A stretch of 64,000 nucleotides of DNA from JBFLVU01 sp037444825 (GCA_037444825.1 JBBILR010000001.1:133885-197884); one strand, 5' to 3'. Shown: positions 33,795 to 41,678, counted from the stretch's first letter. Notes: generated from the letters alone by a model not told the origin. Made by a program: numbers and translations.

Positions 33795-34526
33795 ATGGCG
33801 GTGAACCCGGAGCGCCGCAACTACACAATCTGGCTCGCGCTCGCGGGGGCGGCCGTCTTTCTCTTTTTTCTTCCTTGGGTCGTCGGGCTGGACGGGATGA
33901 AAGGGGGGTATGCACTCCAGTTCGTCTCGGCGGCTCTCGTCCTCCCCATGGGCCTGGCCGGGGCCTTCCTGACGCGGAAGCGGGCCCGGCTCTACGACCG
34001 GATTCTGGCGGAGGAAGGGCTCCTGGCCCGCTGGACGCCGCCGCCGATGGAGTGGCGGCTCTTCTGCGAGGCGGAACTTCGGCGCGAGCGCGCCGAGAAG
34101 CAATTTCTCTTCCTGCTGATCGCCGGATTCGCCGTTTTCTTCAGCGGGCTCTTCTCCCTGCTGGATCGCAAGGCCGCTCCGTTCCTCCTCTGGGGGGCCG
34201 CAGGATTCGTGGCCTTCATGGCGGTGATGGCCGTTCTTTCGGTGTGGCTCCCGCACCGGCGCCGCGCGCGGAGCGACGGGGAAACCCGGATCCACCGGGA
34301 GGGGCTGATCACGGCCGGGACCCTGCACGCCTGGACCGGTGTCGGGACCCGGCTCGAGGCGGTGGAGATGGAGCGGGAGGAGGAGGGGCTGCTTCTGGCC
34401 TTCACGTACAGCTTTCCGACGCGCAACGGCCGGGAGACGCGGACGGCCCGGGTCCCCGTCCCCCCCGGAAAAGAGGAGGAGGCGGAGGCCGTTCGGCGGT
34501 TCTTCACAGAAGGAGCGGTGGGCTGA
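33795..34526 (+). CDS. four-span membrane protein of unknown function
   Basis: A 243-residue protein I do not recognise. Hydrophobic segments lie at about 14-34, 43-62, 103-121 and 128-149. A charged loop lies between the second and third (ARLYDRILAEEGLLARWTPP). A cytoplasmic-looking C-terminal domain of about 90 residues has alternating beta-like strands and GTRLEAVEMEREEEGLLLAF. GGGGAGG lies seven bases before the ATG. It is convergent with dinB. Confidence 0.72.
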   Translation: MAVNPERRNYTIWLALAGAAVFLFFLPWVVGLDGMKGGYALQFVSAALVLPMGLAGAFLTRKRARLYDRILAEEGLLARWTPPPMEWRLFCEAELRRERAEKQFLFLLIAGFAVFFSGLFSLLDRKAAPFLLWGAAGFVAFMAVMAVLSVWLPHRRRARSDGETRIHREGLITAGTLHAWTGVGTRLEAVEMEREEEGLLLAFTYSFPTRNGRETRTARVPVPPGKEEEAEAVRRFFTEGAVG

Positions 34527-34536
34527 GGCCGGTGGC

Positions 34537-35712
34537 TCACTTCGGGGGTTCTTCGGTCCCGCCCCATCGGATGGAGGAAGGCCCGAAGCGCTCTCGAAGG
34601 GCGTCCACCACCGCCTCGGCCTTCCGGCGGCGCTCCCGCTCCGCTTCCTCGAAGAGGCTTCCGGGCCGGGGGCCGCTCCGCCGCTCCAGCCGGTAGGCGG
34701 CCAACCCGCAAAGCCGCACCGGCTCGTTCCGGTCGAGGCCTTCCAGAAGACGTCGTCCCACTGCGAAGAGCTCTTCCCAGGTGTCGGCGGGCCGAGCGAT
34801 CAACGCCTGCCGCGTGTGGAGGGCGAAGCCCGCGGTCTTGACCTTGACCCGCACCCCGCCCGCCCGGAGCCCCTCCCGTCGGAGGTGAGAGGCCACCCGC
34901 TCCGCCGCCCTCCGGAGGCTCGGGAGGAGGGCGTCAAGCCCCCGGAGGTCCTCCTCGAAGGTCTCCTCCGCCCCGATGGAATGGGCCTCCCTCTCCCCCA
35001 CCACGGGGCGGGAATCCTGGCCGAGGGCCAGCCGGTGGAGCTCCCGCCCGGCCTCCCCCAGGAGGGAGACGAGGCGCTCCTCCGTTGCGGCGGCGAGGTC
35101 CCCGATGGTCGCGAGACCCAGGGCGACGAGGCGAGCCCGGGTCTTGGGCCCCACCCCCCAGAGGCGCCCGACGTCCAGCGGGGCCAGGAAGGGGCGGACC
35201 TCCTCGGGGGGCACGACGGTGAGGCCCGCCGGTTTTCGAAAATCGCTGGCCACCTTCGCCACGAACTTGCAGGGGGCCACTCCCACCGAGACGGTGAGGT
35301 CCGTCGCCTCCCGGACGGCCCGCTGCAAGGAGGCCCCCATTTCCCCTGGCCCGCCGAAGATCCCCTCGGAACCGGTCATGTCGAGGAAGGCCTCGTCCAG
35401 GCTCAGGGGCTCCACCAGGGGCGAAAAGCGGTGAAAGACCTCCCGGATCTTCTCCGACTCGGCCTCGTACCGGGAAAAGTCGGGGGCGAGGAACACCGCC
35501 CCGGGGCACAGGCGGCGGGCTTCGGCCATGGGCATGGCGCTGTGGACGCCGAAAGGGCGGGCCTCGTAGCTCGCCGTGGAAACGACCCCCCTTTTCCCCA
35601 ACCCTCCCACCACCACAGGTTTCCCCCGGAGTTCGGGGCGGTCCCTTTGTTCCACCGCCGCGTAAAAGGCGTCCATGTCGGCGTGGAGGATGATGCGGGG
35701 CCAACGGGCCAT
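34537..35712 (-). CDS. dinB: DNA polymerase IV (Y family)
   Basis: A 391-residue translesion polymerase. The palm has HADMDAFYAAVEQ (Asp12, Asp14) and SLDEAFLDMTG near 103, whose Asp-Glu pair completes the metal site. A helix-hairpin-helix thumb (WGVGPKTRARLVALGLATIGDL) and a little-finger domain follow. The C-terminal beta-clamp peptide is not obvious. Start ATG 35712 follows GGGAGG. A longer frame upstream crosses the neighbouring gene and is rejected. No LexA box was recognised in front of it. Confidence 0.94.
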   Translation of the reverse strand: MARWPRIILHADMDAFYAAVEQRDRPELRGKPVVVGGLGKRGVVSTASYEARPFGVHSAMPMAEARRLCPGAVFLAPDFSRYEAESEKIREVFHRFSPLVEPLSLDEAFLDMTGSEGIFGGPGEMGASLQRAVREATDLTVSVGVAPCKFVAKVASDFRKPAGLTVVPPEEVRPFLAPLDVGRLWGVGPKTRARLVALGLATIGDLAAATEERLVSLLGEAGRELHRLALGQDSRPVVGEREAHSIGAEETFEEDLRGLDALLPSLRRAAERVASHLRREGLRAGGVRVKVKTAGFALHTRQALIARPADTWEELFAVGRRLLEGLDRNEPVRLCGLAAYRLERRSGPRPGSLFEEAERERRRKAEAVVDALRERFGPSSIRWGGTEEPPK

Positions 35713-35751
35713 GGGGCCTCCCGGAGGGTTCCCTTTTACCACGACGGGCCC

Positions 35752-35780
35752 TTGTAATTCCTCCATGGCCTCGCTACAAT
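35752..35780 (+). promoter_or_regulatory. promoter of the DUF948/YtxH-regulator-rsmA group
   Basis: TTGTAA (35752-35757), a 17-bp spacer and TACAAT (35775-35780), 52 bp before the ATG at 35833. It is one of the clearer sigma-70-like elements in the window. Confidence 0.6.
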
Positions 35781-35832
35781 ACGAAAAAGGCGACACGCAA
35801 GTGGTTGCGGGCCGAAAAAAGGCGGCGTACCC

Positions 35833-36267
35833 ATGGGATCGGTGACGGTGACCCTGACGCTGAAGGACCTGCTCCTCTTCCTTTTGACTGCGGGCGTTCT
35901 GGCCGGGTTGGCCTACCTCGTGGCGGTCCTCCGCCGGCTCCTGGAGGTGGCCCGGCAGTTTCAGCGGACGGTGGACGAGGTTCGGTCCCTCCTGCCGGAG
36001 GTCCGCCGGGTGGTGACCCAGACGGGGGAGACGCTGGAATCGGCGCGCCTTCTTCTTGAGGAATCCCGCCGGGTGGTGGGGGACGCCCGGGCGGTCACCG
36101 GCTCGGCGCGCGGCGTCGTGGAAGACCTCCTGAGGGACCTTTCGCTCATCCTCGGGCCCATCCACCTGGTGGCGGGCCTTTTCGAGAAAATGCAATCGGG
36201 GCTCCAGCGGTTGGCGGTCTTCCGCCGCTCGGAACCGGGCCCCAAGGAGGACAGTGATGAAACGTGA
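35833..36267 (+). CDS. DUF948-like membrane-anchored coiled-coil protein
   Basis: A 144-residue protein with one N-terminal span (about 12-32) and a long helical region rich in Glu, Arg and Val with heptad-like spacing (about 35-105). It resembles the DUF948 proteins often found next to YtxH genes in other bacteria, as here. The role is unknown, perhaps general stress or envelope. Its last four codons overlap the YtxH gene. Confidence 0.7.
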   Translation: MGSVTVTLTLKDLLLFLLTAGVLAGLAYLVAVLRRLLEVARQFQRTVDEVRSLLPEVRRVVTQTGETLESARLLLEESRRVVGDARAVTGSARGVVEDLLRDLSLILGPIHLVAGLFEKMQSGLQRLAVFRRSEPGPKEDSDET

Positions 36268-36523
36268 GACGTCCAACGTGTTGGTGGCCTTTCTGCTCGG
36301 CGCCGTGGCGGGCGGCGTGACGGCCCTTCTCCTGGCCCCTGCCTCCGGGGAGGAGACGCGGAAGAAGCTCAAGGAGACCCTGCGCTCCGCCAAGGACAAG
36401 GCCCTCAAGGAGATCGAAGAGGCCAAGGAATTCGCCGCCGTCCAGAAGGAGGCGCTGAAGGAGGCCTACGCCGAGGGCAAGGAGGCCTACCAGAAGGCCG
36501 TGAAGAAGCACCAGGAAGCCTGA
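36257..36523 (+). CDS. YtxH-domain envelope protein
   Basis: An 88-residue protein with a glycine-rich membrane segment FLLGAVAGGVTALLLAPASG at about 11-30, the YtxH signature, then a Lys/Glu-rich helix containing SAKDKALKEIEEAKE. YtxH proteins are linked to general stress in Bacillus; the biochemical role is unknown. ATG 36257 is preferred over GTG 36254 because AAGGAGG then lies six bases away. It overlaps the DUF948-like gene. Confidence 0.83.
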   Translation: MKRETSNVLVAFLLGAVAGGVTALLLAPASGEETRKKLKETLRSAKDKALKEIEEAKEFAAVQKEALKEAYAEGKEAYQKAVKKHQEA

Positions 36524-36542
36524 GCACCTCCGGGGATCCAAG

Positions 36543-37223
36543 ATGGCGGAAAAGAGGGGGGACCTGGCGGGGAACGGGAAGGGCGAGCCCTATATCCAGG
36601 CCTGTCCTTCCTGCGGCCGCCCCTACGATGCGGGGGCGGCCCCGTGGTGCGAGTGCATCACCGACCACCCCACCCTGGTCTGCCCCCACTGCGGCAAGTG
36701 TTTCTGCCATCTGGAGAAAGACGCCATCCGCGCCTTCTGGAACGCCGCCCCGCCGTCCCTCTGGAAGAGGAGGCTGGAGCGGCACCGGCAGCGGAAGGGG
36801 GTTCTTCTCGACGAAAGGGGGAACCCCCTCCGCAGGCCCTTGATCCTGGTGGCCGACGACAACGACGACGCCCGGTTGGTGGCCTTTCGGGTGCTGGAGG
36901 GGCTCGGGTACGGCGTCCTTTTGGCCCGGGACGGCATCGAAGCCTACCACCTGGCCTGTGATTACGTTCCCGACCTGGTTCTCACCGACCAGGTGATGCC
37001 CCACATGGACGGCAAGCGCCTCTGCCAGATGATCCGTGCCAATCCGGCCCTCTCCCGGGTTCGCCTGATCCTCATGACGGGTCTCTACCGAAAAGACCGG
37101 GAGCGGATCGAGCTGATCCGGGAGAGCCGGGCCGACGACTTCCTCCCCAAGCCGGTCTCCTACGAGCGGCTGGGGGAGATCCTCGAAGGCTGGCTCAAGG
37201 TTCCGCCCGCCTCCGGCCCATGA
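36543..37223 (+). CDS. response regulator with N-terminal zinc-ribbon-like domain
   Basis: A 226-residue protein. Residues 21-55 hold eight cysteines (C21, C24, C36, C38, C47, C50, C53, C55) in a double zinc-ribbon or treble-clef-like arrangement. Residues 98-218 are a REC domain with acidic pair Asp105/Asp106, phospho-acceptor Asp149 (LTDQVMP), Thr179 and Lys203. There is no DNA-binding output domain after REC, so output may pass through the cysteine domain by protein or nucleic-acid contact. No histidine kinase is adjacent. Its stop overlaps rsmA (ATGA). Confidence 0.82.
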   Translation: MAEKRGDLAGNGKGEPYIQACPSCGRPYDAGAAPWCECITDHPTLVCPHCGKCFCHLEKDAIRAFWNAAPPSLWKRRLERHRQRKGVLLDERGNPLRRPLILVADDNDDARLVAFRVLEGLGYGVLLARDGIEAYHLACDYVPDLVLTDQVMPHMDGKRLCQMIRANPALSRVRLILMTGLYRKDRERIELIRESRADDFLPKPVSYERLGEILEGWLKVPPASGP

Positions 37224-38071
37224 GGGAACTCCCGCGGCCCAAACGGTCTCTGGGCCAGCACTTCCTCGTCTCCGAAACGGTCCTCGACCGTCTGGAGTCC
37301 CTATGCCGGGAAGCCTCCGCCGGCGCCGGCGCCATCCTCGAAATCGGTCCCGGAAGGGGTGCCCTTACCGCTCGCCTCCGCAAGCTGGGGCTCCCGGTGT
37401 GTTCCGTGGAGAGGGACCGCGAGCTGGCCAGCCTGCTGAGGCAGGCCTTTCCGGGCCTGGACGTGGTGGAAGGGGACGCCCGGCGGATGGACCTCAACCT
37501 ATTGGCCCGCCGGCTGGGAGCGGCGCCCCTTTTCGTGGCCGGGAACCTCCCCTACAACGCCGCCACGGAGATCGTGACCGGCGTGCTCTCCCGGCCCGAC
37601 GCCGTCTGCGCCTGTGCCTTCATGGTCCAGCGGGAAGTGGCGGAAAAGCTCCTTCCGAGCGGGGAGGGGAGCCGTTCTCCCCTGGGGGCCTTCGCCGCCG
37701 CTGCGTGGCAGGGCCGGCGGGCGCTGGAAGTCCCGCCGGGGGCCTTCCGGCCTCCCCCCAAGGTCCGTTCCGCCTTCTGCCTCTTTTTCCGGAGGAGCCT
37801 CCCGGCCGTCCCCTGGGAGCGCCTGCCGGCCTACCGGGTTTTCCTGGAAAGGGCCTTCGCGCATCCCCGGAAGACCCTGGCGTCCTGGGGCCTCGGGAGG
37901 CGCGGGACGGAAGGGGAGGCCTTCCGGGCGGCCGTCGAAGCGGCGGGGCTGTCGCCCAAGATGCGTCCGGCGGAGGTCCCCTTCAGCGGCTGGGCACAGC
38001 TCTATCAGCGGCTTGGTGTCCCTCAGGGGACCATGAGCAGGTCGGGCGGGTCGGCGGGAAAAGAGCGGTAG
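37220..38071 (+). CDS. rsmA: 16S rRNA dimethyladenosine transferase
   Basis: A 283-residue SAM-dependent enzyme (KsgA) that dimethylates A1518 and A1519 of 16S rRNA during 30S maturation. Motifs are KRSLGQHFLVSE at 8-19, the SAM loop LEIGPGRGALT near 40 and the catalytic NLPYN near 111. The final 15 residues or so (GTMSRSGGSAGKER) run past the usual end of the fold and overlap the convergent downstream gene by 49 bp. Confidence 0.93.
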   Translation: MRELPRPKRSLGQHFLVSETVLDRLESLCREASAGAGAILEIGPGRGALTARLRKLGLPVCSVERDRELASLLRQAFPGLDVVEGDARRMDLNLLARRLGAAPLFVAGNLPYNAATEIVTGVLSRPDAVCACAFMVQREVAEKLLPSGEGSRSPLGAFAAAAWQGRRALEVPPGAFRPPPKVRSAFCLFFRRSLPAVPWERLPAYRVFLERAFAHPRKTLASWGLGRRGTEGEAFRAAVEAAGLSPKMRPAEVPFSGWAQLYQRLGVPQGTMSRSGGSAGKER

Positions 38072-38685
38072 AGGGCCGCCCCCGTGGCGGCGTCCATCCG
38101 CAGCCGAACCCGGAGGGGGTCTGCGGGCTTGGCCCCGAGGCCTTCCAGGAACTCCCGCCAGCGGATCTTCCAGGGGCTCGTGGCCATGCGGGCGCCAGGG
38201 ACCTCCCCCTTCAGATCCACGAGAAGGACGCGGCCGTCGTCGAAGAGGATGCGGTAGCGTTGGGGGACGGGGATCAGGTCGTCAAGGGTCGGGGGGATCA
38301 CCCCCGCCTTCCCTGGCGTCGGGGCGGTGGTTTCGTCCCCCGGCACGATGCGGATCCGCTTCAGCTCCGCCGGGGGGTCGAGGTGTCCCTGGGACCAGGT
38401 CCGGCCGATCCAGAGGTCCTCGCGCTTTCTCGGCAGGAAAAAGCGGCGGGGGAACCCCACCTCCACGGAGGCCACGGGGTAGACGGCCAGCGTGGCCCCC
38501 GTGTGGCAGAGGCGAATCTCCTTACGGGAAAGGTCCAGCTCCAGGTAGAAGCGTTTGGAAGCGGCCAGGGCCTGCCGCTGAACCAACACCGAAGGAGGGC
38601 CCTCGTCGGCGGTGGTGGTCGGCTCCGCCGCCAGGACGGCGAGCCCCAGGAACGCGAAAATCCAGGCGAGCGAAGGCTTCGGCAC
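38023..38685 (-). CDS. secreted protein, possible degenerate L,D-transpeptidase relative
   Basis: A 220-residue protein with a signal peptide (about 1-20, WIFAFLGLAVLAAEP). The beta-rich start FYLELDLSRKEIRLCHTG resembles the opening strands of YkuD domains, but I see no His-Gly or Ser-x-Gly-Cys active site. It may be a non-catalytic partner, or unrelated. The start is GTG 38685, nine bases after the stop of the L,D-transpeptidase gene, so it is in the same operon. Its 3' end overlaps rsmA on the other strand by 49 bp. Confidence 0.62.
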   Translation of the reverse strand: MPKPSLAWIFAFLGLAVLAAEPTTTADEGPPSVLVQRQALAASKRFYLELDLSRKEIRLCHTGATLAVYPVASVEVGFPRRFFLPRKREDLWIGRTWSQGHLDPPAELKRIRIVPGDETTAPTPGKAGVIPPTLDDLIPVPQRYRILFDDGRVLLVDLKGEVPGARMATSPWKIRWREFLEGLGAKPADPLRVRLRMDAATGAALYRSFPADPPDLLMVP

Positions 38686-38693
38686 GGCGCCCC

Positions 38694-39443
38694 TCAGTAC
38701 ATGTAGACGACGGTTCCGATGGTGGTCTTCTTCCAGACGATGCGTAGATCGTCCCGCCCCACCCGGATGCATCCGTGGCTCACGTTCCGGCCCAGGAGTC
38801 GGGTGTAGAGGGTGCCGTGGATCATGTAGCCCGGAGGACCGCCCCCCAGGTCCAAGGCGTACTCGCCCAGCATCCCCTCCTGGATCCGGTCGGAAAAGCG
38901 CTTGGGAATGGGCTCTCCCGACTCGATGTAGTCCCAGTCCGGGGCCACCCACACGGGGTTTTCCCGGCGGTTCTTGACGAAGAAGCGGCCGGTTGGGGTG
39001 TCGAAGACCCACCGGCGGCCCGTCTTGGGGTCGTCCAGCACCGATCCGGCCCCCGCCGAGACCACCGCCTTCAGAAGGATCTGATCCCCCTCCTTCAGGT
39101 AGAGGAGATTCTTCACCCGGTCGATGACGATGAAGACGCCCTTGGGCCGGATCTTTGCGAGAGCCGTACGGGCCTGGGCCGCGGCGGCCTCCGGCCCGGC
39201 CCCCGGTTGGGGAGGCTCGAAGGGGGCGGTGTGGGCTTCGACGTAGCTGGGGTTGAGGGGCCGGTATCCGTAGCCGGTGGAGAGCCAGAGCAAGGCCACA
39301 AGCAGGGATAGGGGAAGGACCAGCAGGAGAAAGGCCAGGAGGCTCCACCTGAGGAGACGCCGGAAGGGCCCGGCGCCGCGGACGGAAGGCTTCCCCTCCT
39401 CCTGGGGGATCGGACCGCCCTCTTCCTTTGGCTCCTGTGTCAT
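38694..39443 (-). CDS. L,D-transpeptidase (YkuD), membrane anchored
   Basis: A 249-residue enzyme with an N-terminal span (about 32-55) and a periplasmic YkuD domain. The catalytic motif is complete: His209 in IHGT and SHGCIR with nucleophile Cys225. Such enzymes make 3-3 peptidoglycan cross-links or attach outer-membrane lipoproteins to meso-diaminopimelate. Its ATG overlaps the stop of the upstream L,D-transpeptidase gene (ATGA), so both are made together. Confidence 0.93.
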   Translation of the reverse strand: MTQEPKEEGGPIPQEEGKPSVRGAGPFRRLLRWSLLAFLLLVLPLSLLVALLWLSTGYGYRPLNPSYVEAHTAPFEPPQPGAGPEAAAAQARTALAKIRPKGVFIVIDRVKNLLYLKEGDQILLKAVVSAGAGSVLDDPKTGRRWVFDTPTGRFFVKNRRENPVWVAPDWDYIESGEPIPKRFSDRIQEGMLGEYALDLGGGPPGYMIHGTLYTRLLGRNVSHGCIRVGRDDLRIVWKKTTIGTVVYMY

Positions 39444-40600
39444 CTCGAGGCCTCCGCCTTCCGGAGCAAGGTCCGAAAGGCCCCGCCGTCGCCGTCGGCG
39501 CCCACGATGGCGACGACGGTGCCGACGGGGACTTCATTATAAAGCGTTTCCATTTGGGGGTCGGGAAGGGCCACGCAGCCGTCGGTCCAGTCGAAGCCCT
39601 GCCCCCCGTGGCCGTGGATCTCGATGAGTCCCCCGATGCCGGTCCGGGGGGTGATCTTTCCCTGGGCCTTGAGACGGGCGAAGCGGGCCCGGTCCTCGTC
39701 GTTGGGGTAGTTGAGAAGGAGGGCCAAGGTGTACTTGGTTTGGCCCCGCCCCTTCTTCCTGATGACGCGGTAGAGCCCCTCGGGGGTGGCCCGGTCGCCG
39801 GCGTGGAGTTTCTGGTCCACCGACCGGGCGCCGAGCTCCACGGTGAAGGTCCGGGTCTTTCGCCCGTTTCGGTACACGTGGAGCTGGTGGTCTTCCTTGA
39901 CCACCACCAGGGAAACCCCCGGCGGGGAGAGGGAGGCGGCGACGGCCTGCTGCGTCCACCTCCGCCAGAGAGCCGTGTTGGCGGGGTCCACGTACCTCTG
40001 GAGCCTGGCCTTCGTCCCCTCGCGGGCCTTCTCGGCCGCGGAGAGGGAGGCCCGGGCCTCCCGCACCGCCTCGTCGAAGCGACGGGCCTCGTGGTAGCTC
40101 CGGGCCTTGAAGAGGTGCATCTCGGCGGAGGCGAAGCTGGCCCGGGTGGCCTGGGTGGGGAGGGAGGCTTCCAGAAGCTCGGAGACCAGCTCCAAGGTTT
40201 CTTCGGCCTGGCCCATGAGGAGCCCGGCTTCCTTTTGGGCCTTGGCCTGGTGGCGGACCGTGTCCCGCCACAGGTCGAAGGCCTGCTTCTGCGCCTCGTC
40301 GAAGAGGCGCTCGGCCCGGCGGAAATCTCGGAACCCCCACCGTTCCGCCAGGGCCAGGTTGGCTTCGGTCCGGGCCCGTTTCAGGGCGCTCTGGGCGAGG
40401 AGGTACCGGGAGTGGAAGATGGTTCCCGCCCCTTCCTTCCGGGCCTTTTCCAGGAACCGGTCGGCGGCCTTGCCGGTGAGATCGGCGGGCGGGATCTGGC
40501 TGCCGTCGGCCAGGGGAACGAGAAAAACCGCCCCGAAGAGCGCTCCAAGGGCGAGAAGGAAGAGGAGAAAGGTCCGGAGGGTCGGGCGGGGCGCAGGCAC
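39440..40600 (-). CDS. L,D-transpeptidase (YkuD) with N-terminal helical domain
   Basis: A 386-residue envelope enzyme. An anchor or signal lies at about 8-28. A long helical domain (about 40-210, rich in Ala, Arg and Glu with repeat-like spacing) could bind another coiled-coil protein. The YkuD domain follows (about 220-375) with the active site IHGHGGQGFDWTDGC: His329 or His331 and Cys342. GTG 40600 is chosen, with GGAAGGAT upstream; an alternative TTG start would lie inside the terminator. It is second in the cluster after the lipoprotein gene, from which the terminator partly separates it. Confidence 0.88.
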   Translation of the reverse strand: MPAPRPTLRTFLLFLLALGALFGAVFLVPLADGSQIPPADLTGKAADRFLEKARKEGAGTIFHSRYLLAQSALKRARTEANLALAERWGFRDFRRAERLFDEAQKQAFDLWRDTVRHQAKAQKEAGLLMGQAEETLELVSELLEASLPTQATRASFASAEMHLFKARSYHEARRFDEAVREARASLSAAEKAREGTKARLQRYVDPANTALWRRWTQQAVAASLSPPGVSLVVVKEDHQLHVYRNGRKTRTFTVELGARSVDQKLHAGDRATPEGLYRVIRKKGRGQTKYTLALLLNYPNDEDRARFARLKAQGKITPRTGIGGLIEIHGHGGQGFDWTDGCVALPDPQMETLYNEVPVGTVVAIVGADGDGGAFRTLLRKAEASR

Positions 40601-40625
40601 GGTCGGATCCTTCCCGGGGCCTCCC

Positions 40626-40658
40626 AAAAAAAGGGGGCGGCGCGGCCGCCCCCTTTTT
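40626..40658 (-). terminator. strong terminator after the coiled-coil lipoprotein gene
   Basis: A 9-bp GC stem (40633-40641 with 40645-40653) with a three-base loop, flanked by a run of seven T on the minus strand (40632-40626) and five T on the plus strand. It lies 24 bp after the lipoprotein stop. Read-through would be needed for the L,D-transpeptidase genes, giving high lipoprotein and low enzyme expression. Confidence 0.85.
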
Positions 40659-40681
40659 CGGGGAGCAAGAAGGGGGAATCC

Positions 40682-41272
40682 TTACTTCTTGCCCTTCTTC
40701 AGCTCGATGGCGGCCTGCACGTCGGCGGCGACCTGGTCGGCCTTCGCCTTGGCGCCGTCGGCCTTGGCCTTGGCGTCGAAGTACTTCTCGGCGGTCATGT
40801 CGGCCTTGGCGGCTTCGATGTCCTGGCTGGCGGCGGCCACGTCGGCCTTCATGGCCTCGATGTCGGCCTTGGAGCCCTTGCCCTTGGGGGCCTTGCCCAG
40901 CGCCTCGTTGGCGGCGGTGACGGCGGCCTCGGCGGCGGTGATGGCCGCTTCGGCGTCCGCCTTGGCCTTCTCCTTGCCGGCGACGGCGTCGGCCTTGGCC
41001 TTGTCGGCGAGCTGCTGCAGCTCGGTGGTGAGCTGGGTGGCGACCTTGTAGGACTTGAAGAACTTGCTCTGCTGGGTGGCGAGCTCCTGGTCCAGAGCGG
41101 CGGCCTTGTCCTCGGCGGCCTTCAGGGACTCGGGGGCGTAGATGTCGGCCTGGGCGGCCTTGGCGGCGTCGAGGGCGGCCTTGGCGGCGTCGATCTGCTG
41201 CTGCGGCGGCTTGGCGCAGGCGACCAGGGCGATGAGGGCGAGAACCAACAGACTGGCGGCGAGCTTCCTCAT
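40682..41272 (-). CDS. Ala/Lys-rich coiled-coil lipoprotein, candidate Braun-lipoprotein analogue
   Basis: A 196-residue lipoprotein with lipobox LVAC and lipidated Cys19. The mature chain is nearly all Ala, Lys, Asp, Glu and Gln with heptad-like spacing, so a long helical rod is expected. The start of the mature part (IDAAKAALDAAKAAQADIYA) resembles DUF4398. The C terminus is ELKKGKK, ending in lysine, as in E. coli Lpp, whose terminal Lys is joined to peptidoglycan by YkuD enzymes. It is 3-4 times longer than Lpp. Two intact YkuD genes follow on the same strand. It has its own strong promoter, a structured leader and a strong terminator, all signs of high expression. Covalent attachment is inferred. 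Confidence 0.85.
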   Translation of the reverse strand: MRKLAASLLVLALIALVACAKPPQQQIDAAKAALDAAKAAQADIYAPESLKAAEDKAAALDQELATQQSKFFKSYKVATQLTTELQQLADKAKADAVAGKEKAKADAEAAITAAEAAVTAANEALGKAPKGKGSKADIEAMKADVAAASQDIEAAKADMTAEKYFDAKAKADGAKAKADQVAADVQAAIELKKGKK

Positions 41273-41300
41273 TTCTCCTTCACTCCTTTCGTGACCTTTT

Positions 41301-41331
41301 CCGGCCGGCGTAACCCCTTACGCCGGGCCGG
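41301..41331 (-). promoter_or_regulatory. leader hairpin of the lipoprotein mRNA
   Basis: Arms 41301-41313 and 41318-41331 pair over 13 bp with one bulged base and a four-base loop (core GGCGTAA/TTACGCC). It sits about 30 bases before the lipoprotein start codon. It may stabilise the mRNA or control ribosome access. Confidence 0.5.
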
Positions 41332-41420
41332 GACCCCTGTGAAACGACCGTGCTTTGGGATGAACGCTGTCCAGGACTTGGGCAAACAACTTGGTGGTTC
41401 AATCACCGCGCGCTGCCTCC

Positions 41421-41440
41421 ACCCCAGCCATGGCTGGGGT
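41421..41440. repeat. 20-bp perfect palindrome at the lipoprotein transcription start
   Basis: ACCCCAGCCA followed by its exact complement, with no loop. It lies 15-34 bp downstream of the -10 of the lipoprotein promoter, so it is either an operator or a 5'-end hairpin protecting the transcript. Confidence 0.6.
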
Positions 41441-41454
41441 ACTCTTCAGCGGGG

Positions 41455-41483
41455 AGCCTACACCCAAACCCGTTTCCTGTCAA
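41455..41483 (-). promoter_or_regulatory. promoter of the coiled-coil lipoprotein
   Basis: Minus strand: consensus TTGACA (41483-41478), a 17-bp spacer and TAGGCT (41460-41455). It would give a leader of about 175 nt with two hairpins. Confidence 0.6.
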
Positions 41484-41649
41484 GAACCCCCCGTCTCCTG
41501 GATCCAGGGGTGTCCCGGAAGGCGGTGAAGCCGCCAAACGGAGAGGAAAATCCTTCAGCCCCGTTGCCGAAATCACCTCGCTGGCAGGCTGGCCGCCGTT
41601 CGCGCAAAACCCGCGGTGGAGGGGGAAGGTCAGCCCACGATCTCGGGCC

Positions 41650-41678
41650 TTGACCCCGGGCCGTCTCTTGGGTATAAT
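41650..41678 (+). promoter_or_regulatory. near-consensus promoter of tRNA-Ala
   Basis: TTGACC (41650-41655), a 17-bp spacer and perfect TATAAT (41673-41678), 12 bp before the tRNA. It is the strongest promoter match in the window, as expected for a stable RNA. Confidence 0.85.

Noticed and set aside
40682..41272. Reading the Ala/Lys-rich gene as a spurious low-complexity frame
   Set aside because: It has a proper signal peptide and lipobox, ribosome site, promoter and terminator on the same strand, so it is kept as a real gene.
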